Shown here: piece by piece, positions 26,504 to 36,368 of the stretch
Position numbering within the stretch: position 1 is the stretch's first letter
Layout: every line of letters begins with the position of its first letter
Assembly: GCF_003316765.1 (NCBI RefSeq)
Contig: NZ_NIJF01000083.1
Coordinates: 186,001 to 250,000 of the forward strand
DNA length: 64,000 nt
Reading direction: 5' to 3'
DNA from: Bacillus sp. P14.5
GTDB taxonomy: Bacteria > Bacillota > Bacilli > Bacillales > Bacillaceae_B
Notes under the pieces: generated by a model
What the model saw: only the letters and a program-made list of their open reading frames with translations
Told to the model about the DNA's origin: nothing
Databases searched by the model: none
Made by a program: the position numbers and the translations under genes

Positions 26504-27237
26504 TCATCCTGCTTTTTTCAACATTTGGTTCAACGGCCTTCTGGCACTGCTCACATAAACCGCAGCTTTGTACAATAGAAAGCTGGTGAAAAAAATCACC
26601 AACGCAGCAAGCTCCAGGTTGATGTAATAACGTAAACCACTTCCAAAAAGGGATAGAGCAGTCTCCCCTTCAGGCGGACCATTAAGGAAAAAGTAGTTGC
26701 TTCCGAGAAGTTTATTGAGCAGGTATATTGGGAAGATCATTATATTCAGCATCAACATACCTTTCCAAATGGAGTTGAAGGGCAATGTATACTCCTTTGT
26801 TTTCAAAAGATAAACAGCCATTAATGGGATTGCCATATGATGCAGAAAAAACTTCAAAAAACGGTAATGAGGATAATCATAGATTAAATCCGGAGTGATC
26901 AAAGCTAAAATGGGAGGGATCAACCCTATATAGTAATAAAAGTAAAAACATTTTGATTTCGTTTCCAATAGAGAAATATTCCAAAAAACGTACTGAAAGA
27001 ACAAAGCTGAAGGGGAAGAAAGAACCTTGCATCCCAAACACCATAAGTGACAGCCCATACCTGGTATGATATTTCAGAGGTTAATAAAATTAAAAGCAGA
27101 AGAACTCCTATCCAATTTGGCAGCTTGGCATTTTTTTGTAAAGTCATCCATAACATAAGCAGGAAGAATAGAAACAATACCACCATATGAGATAGGGAAA
27201 ACAGTTGAAAGTCCGTCATTTCTCCTGGTATAAACAT
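26504..27237 (-). CDS. YwaF/TIGR02206-type membrane protein, frameshifted
   Basis: Two overlapping frames make one protein of about 240 residues with six or seven hydrophobic helices. N-part: FSLSHMVVLFLFFLLMLW, WDARFFLPLQLCSFSTFFGI; C-part: GLIPPILALITPDLIYDYPH, RFLKFFLHHMAIPLMAVY, NKLLGSNYFFLNGPPEG. The HxMxPL and NYxFLxxPP patterns fit the TIGR02206 (YwaF) family of uncharacterised integral membrane proteins. One missing base in the T/A runs at about 26938-26948 explains the break; the downstream half is otherwise intact. Confidence 0.75.
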
Positions 27238-27458
27238 AAGGTCACCCTCCGTTTCTATATGTATATTTTACAGGGAAAGGGCACTTTCGTCCTCCAATAC
27301 TCTACTATCTTAATAAAAAATTTACCTCTTCTCAATCTTTTTTCTGTAAATTCTAAATAATTTATCTTTTTAGACTTGCATAAAAAATATATTCCAACTC
27401 CCTAAATTGTGGTAAAATTCTAAATTAGAGAAATAGAATAAAAATTTGGGGGTACAAT

Positions 27459-29006
27459 ATGAAAGAAAAATTCAAAGCTTTTGGACTTCCTTTAGCAGTA
27501 ATTTCGGTCTTAATAGGCATAGTTTTTTTTCAGCAGCTTCATACATTGACTGAACTGCCAGATGAGAATTGGAGCCGCTCCATACCTTTTGAAATGGAGA
27601 CAGAGGAAAAACCGATCGTCTTCCAAAAAGAGAATGAAGTCTTCTACAGTGAAGAAGATAAGGTTCATCACTTCAGCGTAAATGATGGACTGGAAGTAAA
27701 GAATGAAGGCGATATCTCCTTTACAGTTCCACGCGGCTATTCTTTTTGGACTGACGGTGAACAATTTGTGACCTTGAGCCAGGGTGTCCTGAAGGTGAGT
27801 GGAGTAAGTGAGAAGATAATAGCTGAAGAGGTATCAGGTGTAGCCACACAGGAAGACAAGATCATATTCTGGCAAGAAAGTAATGTTTTCAACTTAGATC
27901 TCGAAACTTGGGAACCTATAGCTCTTCACAGCTTTACGAATGAAGTAGCAAATGTATTCTTTGGCAGTGATGGAGGGTATGTGATTGCCCAGCAGACAGA
28001 TGATGTGAATGCAGACCTGTTCTATGTCACTGCAGACGATACAGTAAATGCAAACCCTTTCATGAAAGTTGCCAATAATAAGAATAACAAACTTGGAAAT
28101 TTAGCCTATACTGTCCAAAATGGAGAAATCACTTTTCTCTATGATACTCAAATGAGATCACAGGGTGTCCTTTCATACAGTATGTATATGGCAAAAGCTC
28201 CATTAAGCGAACTTGGAAGTAATTCACTAAAACCAGAAACAGTAGAAATCATCAATGAAGCAAACGGAGCGAAACTTGAAACACCACGTTATGTGCAGTT
28301 CATGAAATCCACTGAAAACCCCACACTTCTCTTCACAGCAGAAGCTCAAGGTGTTGGAGCAGGTAATGCAGTCGCCCTTTATACTGGAACATATGATGGT
28401 TCATCTACCATACGTTCTTCATCGATTACAACTACTGATGGAATCTCCCACTTTCCTGTAGATGGATTTGGGGATTCGATTGTATGGCTGGATTATAAAG
28501 GAGGAAGTTACAGCCTGTACGGTGCTTCTCAATCACCAGAAGTGATGGCCGCAAGTACTGACCTTTCTTCCCGGTCATGGAAGGAAGCAGGCATAAATAC
28601 CGTGTTGATGCTGGGGAGCAGCATGGTGACTATACTCGTTTCATTTTACTGGGTCTTGCCGTCACTCCTCTTATTGATTGTGCTTTACATGACCAAACCA
28701 AATATTTTCGAGAAGGAAGAAATCAATTGGGTAGAATATGTTTCAATCGCAATATTTGCAGCGATGCCATTTACTTTCATTGATAAAGCGATGAATGGCT
28801 ACTTTTATGAAATTGCACCTTCTTATCTTACTTTTACAGGAAGCAGCTGGATTCTCCTGCTCATTATCACTGCAGTCTCTGCTGGTGTGTGGAAGTTAGG
28901 CCGAGACCCTGAGTGGGGAACATTCGGTGGGGCATTCTATTTCATAGGCGTTTATATCATGTTATATGTAACCAGTATCGGAACCTATGTCTTTAACCTT
29001 TTCTAG
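27459..29006 (+). CDS. Hypothetical membrane protein with extracytoplasmic repeat region
   Basis: A 515-residue protein: N-terminal membrane anchor (residues 8-25, LPLAVISVLIGIVFFQQL), a large extracytoplasmic part (about 30-375) of short beta-like segments recalling a propeller (FWTDGEQFVTLSQGVLKVSG, IVWLDYKGGSYSLYG), then four C-terminal membrane helices (about 385-515). I do not recognise a named family. Ribosome binding site GGGGG before ATG 27459; monocistronic, ending at a hairpin shared with the convergent PAP2 gene. Confidence 0.7.
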   Translation: MKEKFKAFGLPLAVISVLIGIVFFQQLHTLTELPDENWSRSIPFEMETEEKPIVFQKENEVFYSEEDKVHHFSVNDGLEVKNEGDISFTVPRGYSFWTDGEQFVTLSQGVLKVSGVSEKIIAEEVSGVATQEDKIIFWQESNVFNLDLETWEPIALHSFTNEVANVFFGSDGGYVIAQQTDDVNADLFYVTADDTVNANPFMKVANNKNNKLGNLAYTVQNGEITFLYDTQMRSQGVLSYSMYMAKAPLSELGSNSLKPETVEIINEANGAKLETPRYVQFMKSTENPTLLFTAEAQGVGAGNAVALYTGTYDGSSTIRSSSITTTDGISHFPVDGFGDSIVWLDYKGGSYSLYGASQSPEVMAASTDLSSRSWKEAGINTVLMLGSSMVTILVSFYWVLPSLLLLIVLYMTKPNIFEKEEINWVEYVSIAIFAAMPFTFIDKAMNGYFYEIAPSYLTFTGSSWILLLIITAVSAGVWKLGRDPEWGTFGGAFYFIGVYIMLYVTSIGTYVFNLF

Positions 29007-29013
29007 AGTATAT

Positions 29014-29053
29014 TTTAAAAGAACACGGACTGGATGCCAGCCCGTGTTCTTTG
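29014..29053. terminator. Terminator between the hypothetical membrane gene and PAP2 gene
   Basis: Stem AAAGAACACGG/CCGTGTTCTTT with inner CTGG/CCAG pairing; between convergent stop codons. Confidence 0.8.
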
Positions 29054-29064
29054 TATTATGAAGA

Positions 29065-29742
29065 TCAAAATGTGCTGATTTTCCTCCATGGCCTTCCACC
29101 TTTTATGAAAGTATACACGAGTATGGAGAAAGAGAGCCATACCCCGCCTGCTGAAAATCCTCCCAAAATATCACTCGGGTAATGGACCCCCAAATAAATT
29201 CTGCTTACACCAATTAGAAAAACTAACAGCATGAGTACCGCTGCGCCCAGTACTTTCGACCATGTATGATCATACAATCGGAATAAAGCAAAGGCAAGTG
29301 CTCCGTAAAAGATGAATGAGCTCATTGAATGGCCGCTTGGAAAGCTGTATCCTCCTTGTTCCACCAACGCCTCAATATCCGGCCTTTCCCTTTTAAAATA
29401 TTCTTTAAGACCCCAGTTAAAGCCTCCTCCTATAGCAACTGTCAACAAGACATAAACAGCTAAAGAATACTTCTTAAAGACTATAAACAAAATGACAGCA
29501 ATTGCGGTGAGAAAGGAAATCCATTCAATTCCTCCAAGGAAAGTGATTCCTTTCATGAATTCCGTAACACCTGGAGTCACGAACTTGCTCACCCCTGAGT
29601 ATACAGCGGAATCGAAAGCTTCGATTTCCCTCTCCTGCCACTCCTCAACAATAGTGATAAAGCCGGCAGTCAATAAAGTGATGAGGCCAAGCCCTATGAT
29701 GAATATAAATGTTTGCTTCCAATCGATTTGTCTTTTTCTCAT
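29065..29742 (-). CDS. PAP2 family membrane phosphatase
   Basis: A 225-residue PAP2-type lipid phosphatase with five to six helices. All three acid phosphatase motifs are present: KEYFKRERP (K-x6-RP), PSGHS, and SRIYLGVHYPSD (SR-x5-H-x3-D). Likely acts on undecaprenyl pyrophosphate or phosphatidylglycerol phosphate at the outer membrane face. Start at ATG 29742 (MRKRQ) with AAGGGAGAG. It begins 27 bases after ku ends and may be co-transcribed. Confidence 0.88.
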   Translation of the reverse strand: MRKRQIDWKQTFIFIIGLGLITLLTAGFITIVEEWQEREIEAFDSAVYSGVSKFVTPGVTEFMKGITFLGGIEWISFLTAIAVILFIVFKKYSLAVYVLLTVAIGGGFNWGLKEYFKRERPDIEALVEQGGYSFPSGHSMSSFIFYGALAFALFRLYDHTWSKVLGAAVLMLLVFLIGVSRIYLGVHYPSDILGGFSAGGVWLSFSILVYTFIKGGRPWRKISTF

Positions 29743-29769
29743 TATCTCTCCCTTCACCTCTAGTACAGG

Positions 29770-30633
29770 TTATTGAGCTTTTACTTTCTTTGTGGTTCTT
29801 TTCTTTTTAGGAACTTTTGCAGCCGGAGCCTTTTGTGCTGCTTGTTCCTTTTCTGTTTTCGGCTTAGTATTGTCTATTGATGCCTGTAGGGCAGACATTA
29901 AATCTGTAACATTCGCAGCCGGCGCTTTCTCTTTAGGTGTAACAAATTTGTCCCCTGTCTGTTTGGATTGAATGAGATCCATCAATTTCTTACGGTAGTC
30001 ATCTTCATACTTTTCTGGTTCAAACTCAGTGGACAACTGGTCAATCAGCATGATCGCTGTATCCAATTCCTTTTGCCCCACTTCATCTTCTGCAGGTACA
30101 TTTGGAACATCACTTGTTTGCCGGACTTCATCTGGAAAATGGATGGTCTCCATCACCATCGTGTTTTGATAGATCCGCACTACGGCAAGCTGCTCCTTTG
30201 AACGCATTACGATTTTCGCGATTCCGACTTTGTTTGATTCGACTAATGCCTTTCTCAACAAACTGTATGCTTTCTTGCCTCCCTCATTTGGTGAAATAAA
30301 ATAGCTGCGGTTAAAATAAATCGGGTCAATCTCTTCGATTTTTATAAAATCAACTATTTCAACTGCTTTTTCTTCACTATTGTCCCTTAACTCTTTTATT
30401 TCCTCATCTTCTATGACGACAAACTTCCCTTTTGCAATTTCATACCCTTTTACTATATCTTCGTATTCCAAATCCTTTTCACATACAGGACAAATCTTTT
30501 CATATTTGATTGGCGTGTGGCACTCTCGATGCAGCGACCGCATCTTAATATCCTTATCTTCAGTCGCAGCATGAAGCTTTATCGGGATGTTGACAAGACC
30601 AAAGCTGATACTTCCTTTCCATATTGTGTGCAT
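29770..30633 (-). CDS. ku: Ku protein, non-homologous end joining
   Basis: A 287-residue bacterial Ku that binds DNA double-strand ends and recruits LigD. Starts MHTIWKGSISFGLVNIPIKL, the invariant Ku opening; a CPVC-containing loop (KICPVCEKDL) with an upstream His/Cys pair may bind zinc; the Ku core runs to about residue 200; the tail is Lys-rich (KVPKKKRTTKKVKAQ), typical of DNA-sliding C-termini. Divergent from ligD. In Bacillus this pair repairs breaks in spores and stationary cells. Confidence 0.95.
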   Translation of the reverse strand: MHTIWKGSISFGLVNIPIKLHAATEDKDIKMRSLHRECHTPIKYEKICPVCEKDLEYEDIVKGYEIAKGKFVVIEDEEIKELRDNSEEKAVEIVDFIKIEEIDPIYFNRSYFISPNEGGKKAYSLLRKALVESNKVGIAKIVMRSKEQLAVVRIYQNTMVMETIHFPDEVRQTSDVPNVPAEDEVGQKELDTAIMLIDQLSTEFEPEKYEDDYRKKLMDLIQSKQTGDKFVTPKEKAPAANVTDLMSALQASIDNTKPKTEKEQAAQKAPAAKVPKKKRTTKKVKAQ

Positions 30634-30770
30634 GAGAATCCTCCAATTTCATTTGTCTTAGTGTTAATTTGGGGTATTCTGCTGTCAGGCTATCCTATAA
30701 AAGTTCTGGAAATACTTCTGAACAGACTGGGAAAGATATAGAATATCCTGTTAGTTTAGTGGTGATTGAA

Positions 30771-32567
30771 ATGAAGCCTATGCTTCCTACATTATTTGAA
30801 GAAACACCTGTAAAAGGTAATTGGAACTATGAAGTGAAGTACGATGGATTCAGAGGGATACTGACCTTGCGTTCCGAAAAAGAAATAAGTCTGATCAGCA
30901 GAAACGGAAAGGAACTTCTTCCTCAGTTTCCTGAGATAAGAGATTTTTTTGCTGAGATACTCTCTGAGCGAACTCTGCCGCTTCCTATTGTACTGGATGG
31001 AGAAATCGTCTTATTGGAGAATGATTTCAAGAGTAATTTCAGCGGTGTTCAAACCAGGGGCAGAATGAAGTCAGCACAGAATATCGAAAAAGCAGCCGAC
31101 CTAAACCCATGTACCTTTCTGGCATTTGATCTCTTGGAAATTGAGGGAATTAATTTCACAGGAAAACCATACCTTTCCAGAAAAAAGGCATTGAAGGATT
31201 TGTTTAAAAACGGAAACATCCCTCTAAAACCTGTTTTCGGCTCCTCTGCCAGGATACAAATGATTCCTGCCTATAATGACAGCAGTGAAGTCTTGAAAAA
31301 TGTCAGGGATTTTGATGGAGAAGGATTGATTGCCAAAGATAGTGGAAGCTTGTGGGAAGAAGGCAGGAGGACGTCCACTTGGCGAAAAATGAAGAATTGG
31401 CGGAAAGCTTCCTGCTTCATTCTTTCTTATGACAGCAAGAATGGATATTATGATGTGGGTGTTTTTAATGAAGAAAAAATCATTTCAATCGGGTCATTCT
31501 ATTTTGGAATCAGTCCTGAGGAAAAGCATGCGCTGAATTCAATTATCAAGGAAAATGCCTATAAATCCGAGAATGGGAAATCCTATGTGAATCCCGGCAT
31601 CTGTGTGGAATTAAACTATCTTGAATGGTATGAGAACCAAATGAGAGAGCCTCACTTCCATCAATTTTTGTTTCATTACAAACCGGAAGAATGCACTTGG
31701 GAAAGATTAATGACGGATGAAGCGTCCCTTCCTGAAGTCGTTGAAATCACGCATCCGGATAAACCTCTGTGGGATTCACCCGCCATCGACAAACTCCAAT
31801 ATATCCGCTACTTAAGAAAAGTTTCTTCCAGGCTGTTATTCTTTCTTCGCCAACGGCCATTGACAGTAATAAGGCTTCCTCATGGAATGTTCGGGGAATC
31901 ATTTTACCAAAAAAACTGTCCTGACTACGCTCCTGATTTTATAAAAACAATCAGGATTGATAATATCGACTATATCCTTTGCAATGATTTAGAAACCCTA
32001 ATGTGGCTTGGCAATCAACTGGCCATTGAATTTCATATTCCGTTTCAAAAAGCAGAGTCGAGTTATGTAAATGAAATCGTCTTCGATCTTGACCCGCCTT
32101 CCAGGGACTATTTTCATCTGGCAGTTAAAGCAGCGCAGGAAATGAAAAAATTGTTTGACCAATTGAATCTGATAAGCTTCATTAAAACTTCTGGCAACAA
32201 AGGATTGCAGGTGTACATCCCCTTACCGGAGGGGTACTCATGGAGCGATACCCATCTGTTCACAGAATTCATAGCCGATTATTTAACAAACCAGTATCCC
32301 GCTGAGTTCACAACGGAAAGATTGAAGAAGAACCGAAACAATCGACTTTATGTTGATTATATCCAGCATGCGGAAGGCAAAACCATTATCTCCCCATATT
32401 CTCCAAGAGCCAACGAGGATGCACTTATTTCAGCTCCACTCTTTTGGGATGAATTAACTGAAGATTTGAAGCCTGAACAGTTCACAGTGAAAACCGTCTT
32501 AGAGAGGCTTAATAAGATGGGATGCCCTTTTGCAGGATACGAAGAAGCAAAAGAAAACAAAATATAA
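30771..32567 (+). CDS. ligD: ATP-dependent DNA ligase LigD (ligase-polymerase)
   Basis: A 598-residue NHEJ enzyme in the Bacillus order: ligase first, primase-polymerase second, no nuclease domain. Ligase nucleophile Lys23 in EVKYDGFRG; motif III-V segments LLEIEGINF, DGEGLIAKD, WRKMKNW. The polymerase half begins about residue 350 (ITHPDKPLW) and contains the catalytic VFDLDPPS (D-x-D). Start at ATG 30771 (MKPMLPTLF), where homologues begin; the frame is open 34 codons further upstream but without a site. Works with the divergently encoded Ku. Confidence 0.93.
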   Translation: MKPMLPTLFEETPVKGNWNYEVKYDGFRGILTLRSEKEISLISRNGKELLPQFPEIRDFFAEILSERTLPLPIVLDGEIVLLENDFKSNFSGVQTRGRMKSAQNIEKAADLNPCTFLAFDLLEIEGINFTGKPYLSRKKALKDLFKNGNIPLKPVFGSSARIQMIPAYNDSSEVLKNVRDFDGEGLIAKDSGSLWEEGRRTSTWRKMKNWRKASCFILSYDSKNGYYDVGVFNEEKIISIGSFYFGISPEEKHALNSIIKENAYKSENGKSYVNPGICVELNYLEWYENQMREPHFHQFLFHYKPEECTWERLMTDEASLPEVVEITHPDKPLWDSPAIDKLQYIRYLRKVSSRLLFFLRQRPLTVIRLPHGMFGESFYQKNCPDYAPDFIKTIRIDNIDYILCNDLETLMWLGNQLAIEFHIPFQKAESSYVNEIVFDLDPPSRDYFHLAVKAAQEMKKLFDQLNLISFIKTSGNKGLQVYIPLPEGYSWSDTHLFTEFIADYLTNQYPAEFTTERLKKNRNNRLYVDYIQHAEGKTIISPYSPRANEDALISAPLFWDELTEDLKPEQFTVKTVLERLNKMGCPFAGYEEAKENKI

Positions 32568-32686
32568 AAGACATACTCTCCTTTCTTAAAAGTAAAAGAG
32601 GGAAAGCGCATTGAAACTTCACCAAGTACAAACTTCTAGTCAGCAAAAGTGATGGTTGAGTGATTCGAACCCCAAAATAATGTCTA

Positions 32687-33142
32687 TTGATTTCCACTCC
32701 AGGTGCGTGACTCCGCGGGGCGTGCGGTGAAGCAAAAGCGGAAGCGGCCGTTCAGCGACGTACAGATTTTAGGGCTCTCGCATTAGATAAGGAATCACGA
32801 AGAGCGATAGCGATTCGATGATGACTTATCTATATAAAGCGGAAAGGCCCCGCTCAGCGGCGTACGGACTGGACTGACTCCGCATAAGATAAAGGAAACA
32901 CAACAAACGTAGTGAGTTGATGTTGACTTATCGCAAGGAGGAGGCAGGGAAGTCCGCTAGCCGTTGGGGCGTAGCAGCTAGATTAGCAAGGAGAGAGACC
33001 GAAATCTGCTAGTCGCTGGCCGCTAGAGCTGGATGAGCCTCCTCAGCTTCGCCTGCGGGGTTACGTTCCAGTGGGTACGTAACCTTGGTCTCACCTGTCA
33101 CGCTAGTCCCGCAGGAGGTCACGCACCTTCCGTTCCCATCAA
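32687..33142 (+). repeat. Large modular dispersed repeat, copy 3 (456 bp)
   Basis: Starts TTGATTTCCACTCCAGGTGC, ends CCTTCCGTTCCCATCAA. Contains two GATAA...TTATC hairpin modules (about 32785-32830 and 32884-32930), the AGAGACCGAAATCTGCTAG linker, and the GGTTACGT/ACGTAACC hairpin, but lacks the long AGCGCC hairpin seen in the other four copies. So modules are gained and lost independently. Confidence 0.85.
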
Positions 33143-33261
33143 GAAAGTGTATAGGAAATTACGCCACAAATTTTGAAGAACAAAAAGTTCTGTCGTTTGC
33201 TATTAAGGGTACATTTTGCATTACCAATAGAGTAGCTTTACCAACAAGATTACAGTTAAAT

Positions 33262-33304
33262 CAAAAAAAAGGAGTGTCAAAATCAATGCGATTTGGCACT
33301 CCTA
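33262..33304 (-). terminator. dapF terminator
   Basis: On the minus strand AGGAGTGCCAAA, loop, TTTTGACACTCCT, then eight Ts; one mismatch. Lies 80 bases past the dapF stop. Confidence 0.8.
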
Positions 33305-33384
33305 TTGATGCGTTATTGTTAATTTTGTACTCGAAATATAAGAACCCGATACATTATTATGCACCTGTCTTTGTTTTTGTATTT

Positions 33385-34377
33385 CTAAGCATTCAGAAAC
33401 ACACTTTTTTCTACGATTTCTTTTGCGTGATGCTGTAGTTCCGAATACCCTGCCTCTTCATCAAACAAGGTTTGATCCATTGTGATAAAGCTTTCAGGCT
33501 CTTTTACATCCACTTCAATGATGAATCGGCTCACATAAGTGGCGTTTCCGATGAGATCCATTGAGAATAGTTCCTCATTCTTATGGACGATGACTCTTAC
33601 CTTGCCGCCGTTGTTATAAACATCCACTTCTTTTCCATACTCATTCAGCCCATCCAGACAAGTTACGAGCGTAGATGCCGACATTGCAGTTCCGCAGGCG
33701 TTCGTGAAACCGACACCTCTCTCAAAGGTTCTCACATAGATGCCCTCTTTGCCGAGATTCTGTACAAAGCTGACATTTACTCCATCAGGAAACAGATTAT
33801 TAGGTCCATTGACTGTTTCCGAAATACACTTTTGTTCATTAGACAAAATATGTTGATTATCAACAATACTGATTAAATGAGGGTTCGGCACAGCAACTGC
33901 TGTAAAAGTCAAAGCATCAGAAATTTCCGGTATCTCTTCTGAAATCAGGGTTTCTTTCTCCATATTCATCGGTAAATGCTTTAATTCAAAAAGCACTGGG
34001 GAAATTTCAACCTTATAAGTTGGAATATCAGCGAAAATGGCCGGTTCTTTTGAAACTTTCAAGTCGGCTTTCATTGTTTCAATCGTGATTTCCTCTTTAT
34101 TTTCCATTTCTGTTACATACCGCCCAACACACCTCAGGCCGTTTCCACACATGGAAGCTTCTGAACCATCTGCATTAAAGACTCTCATCTTTGCGTCACA
34201 TTTATCACTCCGCAGAACAAAAAGAATACCATCGGCTCCCAGCCCCTTCTTGCGGTCACAAAGGGCAAGAGCTAAATTCTGGCGGTCCTTTTCAGTGAAA
34301 TGATACGTTTCCGCAATTTCATCAATTAAGAGGAAATCATTCCCAGACCCATGACATTTTATTAAATTCAATTTCAT
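33385..34377 (-). CDS. dapF: Diaminopimelate epimerase
   Basis: Converts LL- to meso-diaminopimelate for lysine and peptidoglycan. The two catalytic cysteines are in MCGNGLRCVG and FTNACGTAMSA; substrate-binding segments CHGSGNDFLLID and GADGILFV are intact. At 330 residues it is longer than the usual 275-285, mainly from a C-terminal extension (MDQTLFDEEAGYSELQHHAK). Start at ATG 34377 with GGAGGTTT; the upstream ATG at 34434 has no site. Confidence 0.92.
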   Translation of the reverse strand: MKLNLIKCHGSGNDFLLIDEIAETYHFTEKDRQNLALALCDRKKGLGADGILFVLRSDKCDAKMRVFNADGSEASMCGNGLRCVGRYVTEMENKEEITIETMKADLKVSKEPAIFADIPTYKVEISPVLFELKHLPMNMEKETLISEEIPEISDALTFTAVAVPNPHLISIVDNQHILSNEQKCISETVNGPNNLFPDGVNVSFVQNLGKEGIYVRTFERGVGFTNACGTAMSASTLVTCLDGLNEYGKEVDVYNNGGKVRVIVHKNEELFSMDLIGNATYVSRFIIEVDVKEPESFITMDQTLFDEEAGYSELQHHAKEIVEKSVFLNA

Positions 34378-34604
34378 ATAAAACCTCCAAGGTGTATCGT
34401 TTTGAAGCGGGTATATTATTGCTCCACCTGACAATTTTATCTATTCACAATATATTTAGCTTGCCATATTAAAGCCCAATTCGCAATAGGCAGTAACCTA
34501 ATTGGTAATATCCATTCATTGGGAAGCTCATTTAATTCAATAATAGGGCAAAACACGTTATCCTTAACAAGTATAACTAATAATCCAACAGGAGGAACAG
34601 TTAA

Positions 34605-34889
34605 ATGAATGAGGAATTCAAGTTCTATTTCTCTGTAAAAAAAGTAGTTGTAATAGAAGATGCCCAGAATATTAAAGAAGTGCTTGTACATGCCAAAATA
34701 AAAAAAGGCAGAAATGTCTGCCTTGAAAATGAATTCCCTGTCAGGATAACAGAAATCGGCATCTTCCCTGTCCCAAAAGCAATAGCAGAAAGGGTTGAAG
34801 ATCCAATCCTGCGCCGGATACTTCCTTTTGAGTTGAAAAGATATATTAAACCCCAGAAGAGGTTTCTCGAACCTGGAGACTATAGTTGA
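34605..34889 (+). CDS. 94-aa hypothetical protein
   Basis: ATG 34605 with a strong CAGGAGGAACAG site. Sequence MNEEFKFYFSVKKVVVIEDA, later RNVCLENEFPVRITEIGIFP. Soluble, no recognised family. Its last 10 bases overlap the end of the convergent EAL-HDOD gene. A longer ORF on the opposite strand over this locus has no ribosome binding site or family resemblance, so I prefer this one. Confidence 0.6.
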   Translation: MNEEFKFYFSVKKVVVIEDAQNIKEVLVHAKIKKGRNVCLENEFPVRITEIGIFPVPKAIAERVEDPILRRILPFELKRYIKPQKRFLEPGDYS

Positions 34890-36151
34890 TCGGCTTCTGC
34901 CAAACTTTCCGACTTCAAGTATTCCGCCCTCAAAAGCCCCTCTGCCCATTGACAGGACTGTAAGTAAAAGTGGTTGTACTCACTTTGAGACATAAGGGTA
35001 TCCATTTCCATTCCGGCCGCTTTCTCCCAGTCTGCCTTCTCTATAGCCGTGACAAGGTCGAGCACCCTTTTCAAATTATTTTGCTTTCCTTTCAATGCGT
35101 CACATATTTCATCCTGCAGAGGCATGTCCTTTAACACTTTTTCTATCGGCTGTCCGATGATGTCTTCCATAAGGGAGAACATACCTGTTAAGAAATAACT
35201 GGATGGCTTTGCCTCATCTGACAACTTAGTTGAAACCAACTCACACATTTTCGCACGCGTAAGACAGAGTTTAATGACTTCATCTGATATCTGGACAGCG
35301 GAACCTGTCATGTCCCTGATTGCCAATACATATATCCACCGCTGGATTTCAATCAGACCCAATAAAATGATCGCCTGCCTGATTGAACTGATTTTGTGCT
35401 TGGGCCGGTACGCTGGTGAGTTAATGAGCTTGAGGAGTTTGTAGGAAAGTGAAATATCCTGCTCTATGAGCTCCGCTATCCTTTCCATATTGGGTTCGCT
35501 CAGTTCCAGGCTTTGTATAACTTCATAGTAAGAGTGAAAATAGACTGGAACATCATAGGTGCTTAAAATGACAGGCTTACTGAAGAAGAACCCTTGAAAC
35601 AAAGAGTAACCTCGTTTCTTTGCTTCTTCAAAATCCTTCCGCGTCTCGACTTTCTCTGCCAAAAGCTTAATCTCCAATAGCCGGGCGATCAATTCGATCT
35701 CTTCCCTTTTAGCTTCCGATGTTGCCAGCATATCCACTTTTATATAGTCAGCCAGCTTCATCAGTTCTTTACAATAGGGATTGCTTTTGTCAAACACAAA
35801 GTCATCTAAAGCTATCTTGTAACCAAGCTGCTTAAGCTCCCGGCAGGTTTTTATGATTTCCGGTGATGGCTGGACAGTCTCCAATATCTCTACCACAATT
35901 TCCCGCGGCCTGAAGTAAGTGGGCACCTTCAGCTTCAGCAGGGTTTCCGTGAAATTGATAAAACAAGGCTTGCCCCCAGATAGCTGGTCGATTCCAATAT
36001 TTAAAAAACTGTTGATGATGACATCAGCCGTCGCCCTGTCGCCGTTTATGTTAGGAAAGAAATTTTCCTGATTATTTCTATATAGCAACTCATAGGCAAT
36101 TGCTTCCTCATTTTCATTGAAGATAGGCTGCCTCGCCACAAAAACTTCCAT
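34880..36151 (-). CDS. EAL-HDOD domain protein (YuxH-type)
   Basis: A 423-residue signalling protein. The N-terminal EAL-like domain (about 1-200) has the signature replaced by YELLYR, and lacks several metal ligands though DDFVFDKSN remains, so it probably binds rather than cleaves c-di-GMP. The C-terminal HDOD domain (about 205-400) contains SLSYKLLKLINSPAYRPKHK and ISSIRQAIILLGLIEIQRW. Same architecture as Bacillus YuxH and CdgJ-like proteins. ATG 36151. Confidence 0.88.
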   Translation of the reverse strand: MEVFVARQPIFNENEEAIAYELLYRNNQENFFPNINGDRATADVIINSFLNIGIDQLSGGKPCFINFTETLLKLKVPTYFRPREIVVEILETVQPSPEIIKTCRELKQLGYKIALDDFVFDKSNPYCKELMKLADYIKVDMLATSEAKREEIELIARLLEIKLLAEKVETRKDFEEAKKRGYSLFQGFFFSKPVILSTYDVPVYFHSYYEVIQSLELSEPNMERIAELIEQDISLSYKLLKLINSPAYRPKHKISSIRQAIILLGLIEIQRWIYVLAIRDMTGSAVQISDEVIKLCLTRAKMCELVSTKLSDEAKPSSYFLTGMFSLMEDIIGQPIEKVLKDMPLQDEICDALKGKQNNLKRVLDLVTAIEKADWEKAAGMEMDTLMSQSEYNHFYLQSCQWAEGLLRAEYLKSESLAEADQL

Positions 36152-36316
36152 TCTCGTTCACTCCTACATGGTCTTAACAACCGATAAATGCAGTACAAAA
36201 ATAACAGAAAAAAGGGTTATTTTTGAAGATTCCCACTACTAGAATACCAATAATAACTTTCCTCGTCCATCAAATTAAAGCTCTCACTTTACCACTTTAA
36301 AGCACTGGAGTTCCCA

Positions 36317-36368
36317 ATTAACAAAAACAGCACCAAGAGCTGTGCAGCCCTGGTGCTGTTTTTGTTAA
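36317..36368 (-). terminator. Terminator of the NCS2 permease gene
   Basis: Long stem TTAACAAAAACAGCACCA/TGGTGCTGTTTTTGTTAA; the left edge overlaps the permease stop codon region. U-rich on the minus strand. Confidence 0.85.

Larger units (their letters stand above)
32568..33384. other. Intergenic region holding repeat copy 3 and the dapF terminator
   Basis: About 120 bases of unremarkable sequence, then the 456-bp repeat copy, then 120 bases without recognised features, then the dapF terminator at 33262-33304. No gene seen. Confidence 0.5.

Noticed and set aside
26926..27058. Programmed frameshift in the TIGR02206-type gene
   Set aside because: No X XXY YYZ heptamer in the zero frame at the junction; a missing base in the T-run explains it.
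34437..34949. 170-codon leftward ORF between dapF and the EAL-HDOD gene
   Set aside because: No ribosome binding site, composition unlike a protein of this genome, and it runs opposite a shorter ORF with a strong AGGAGG site.
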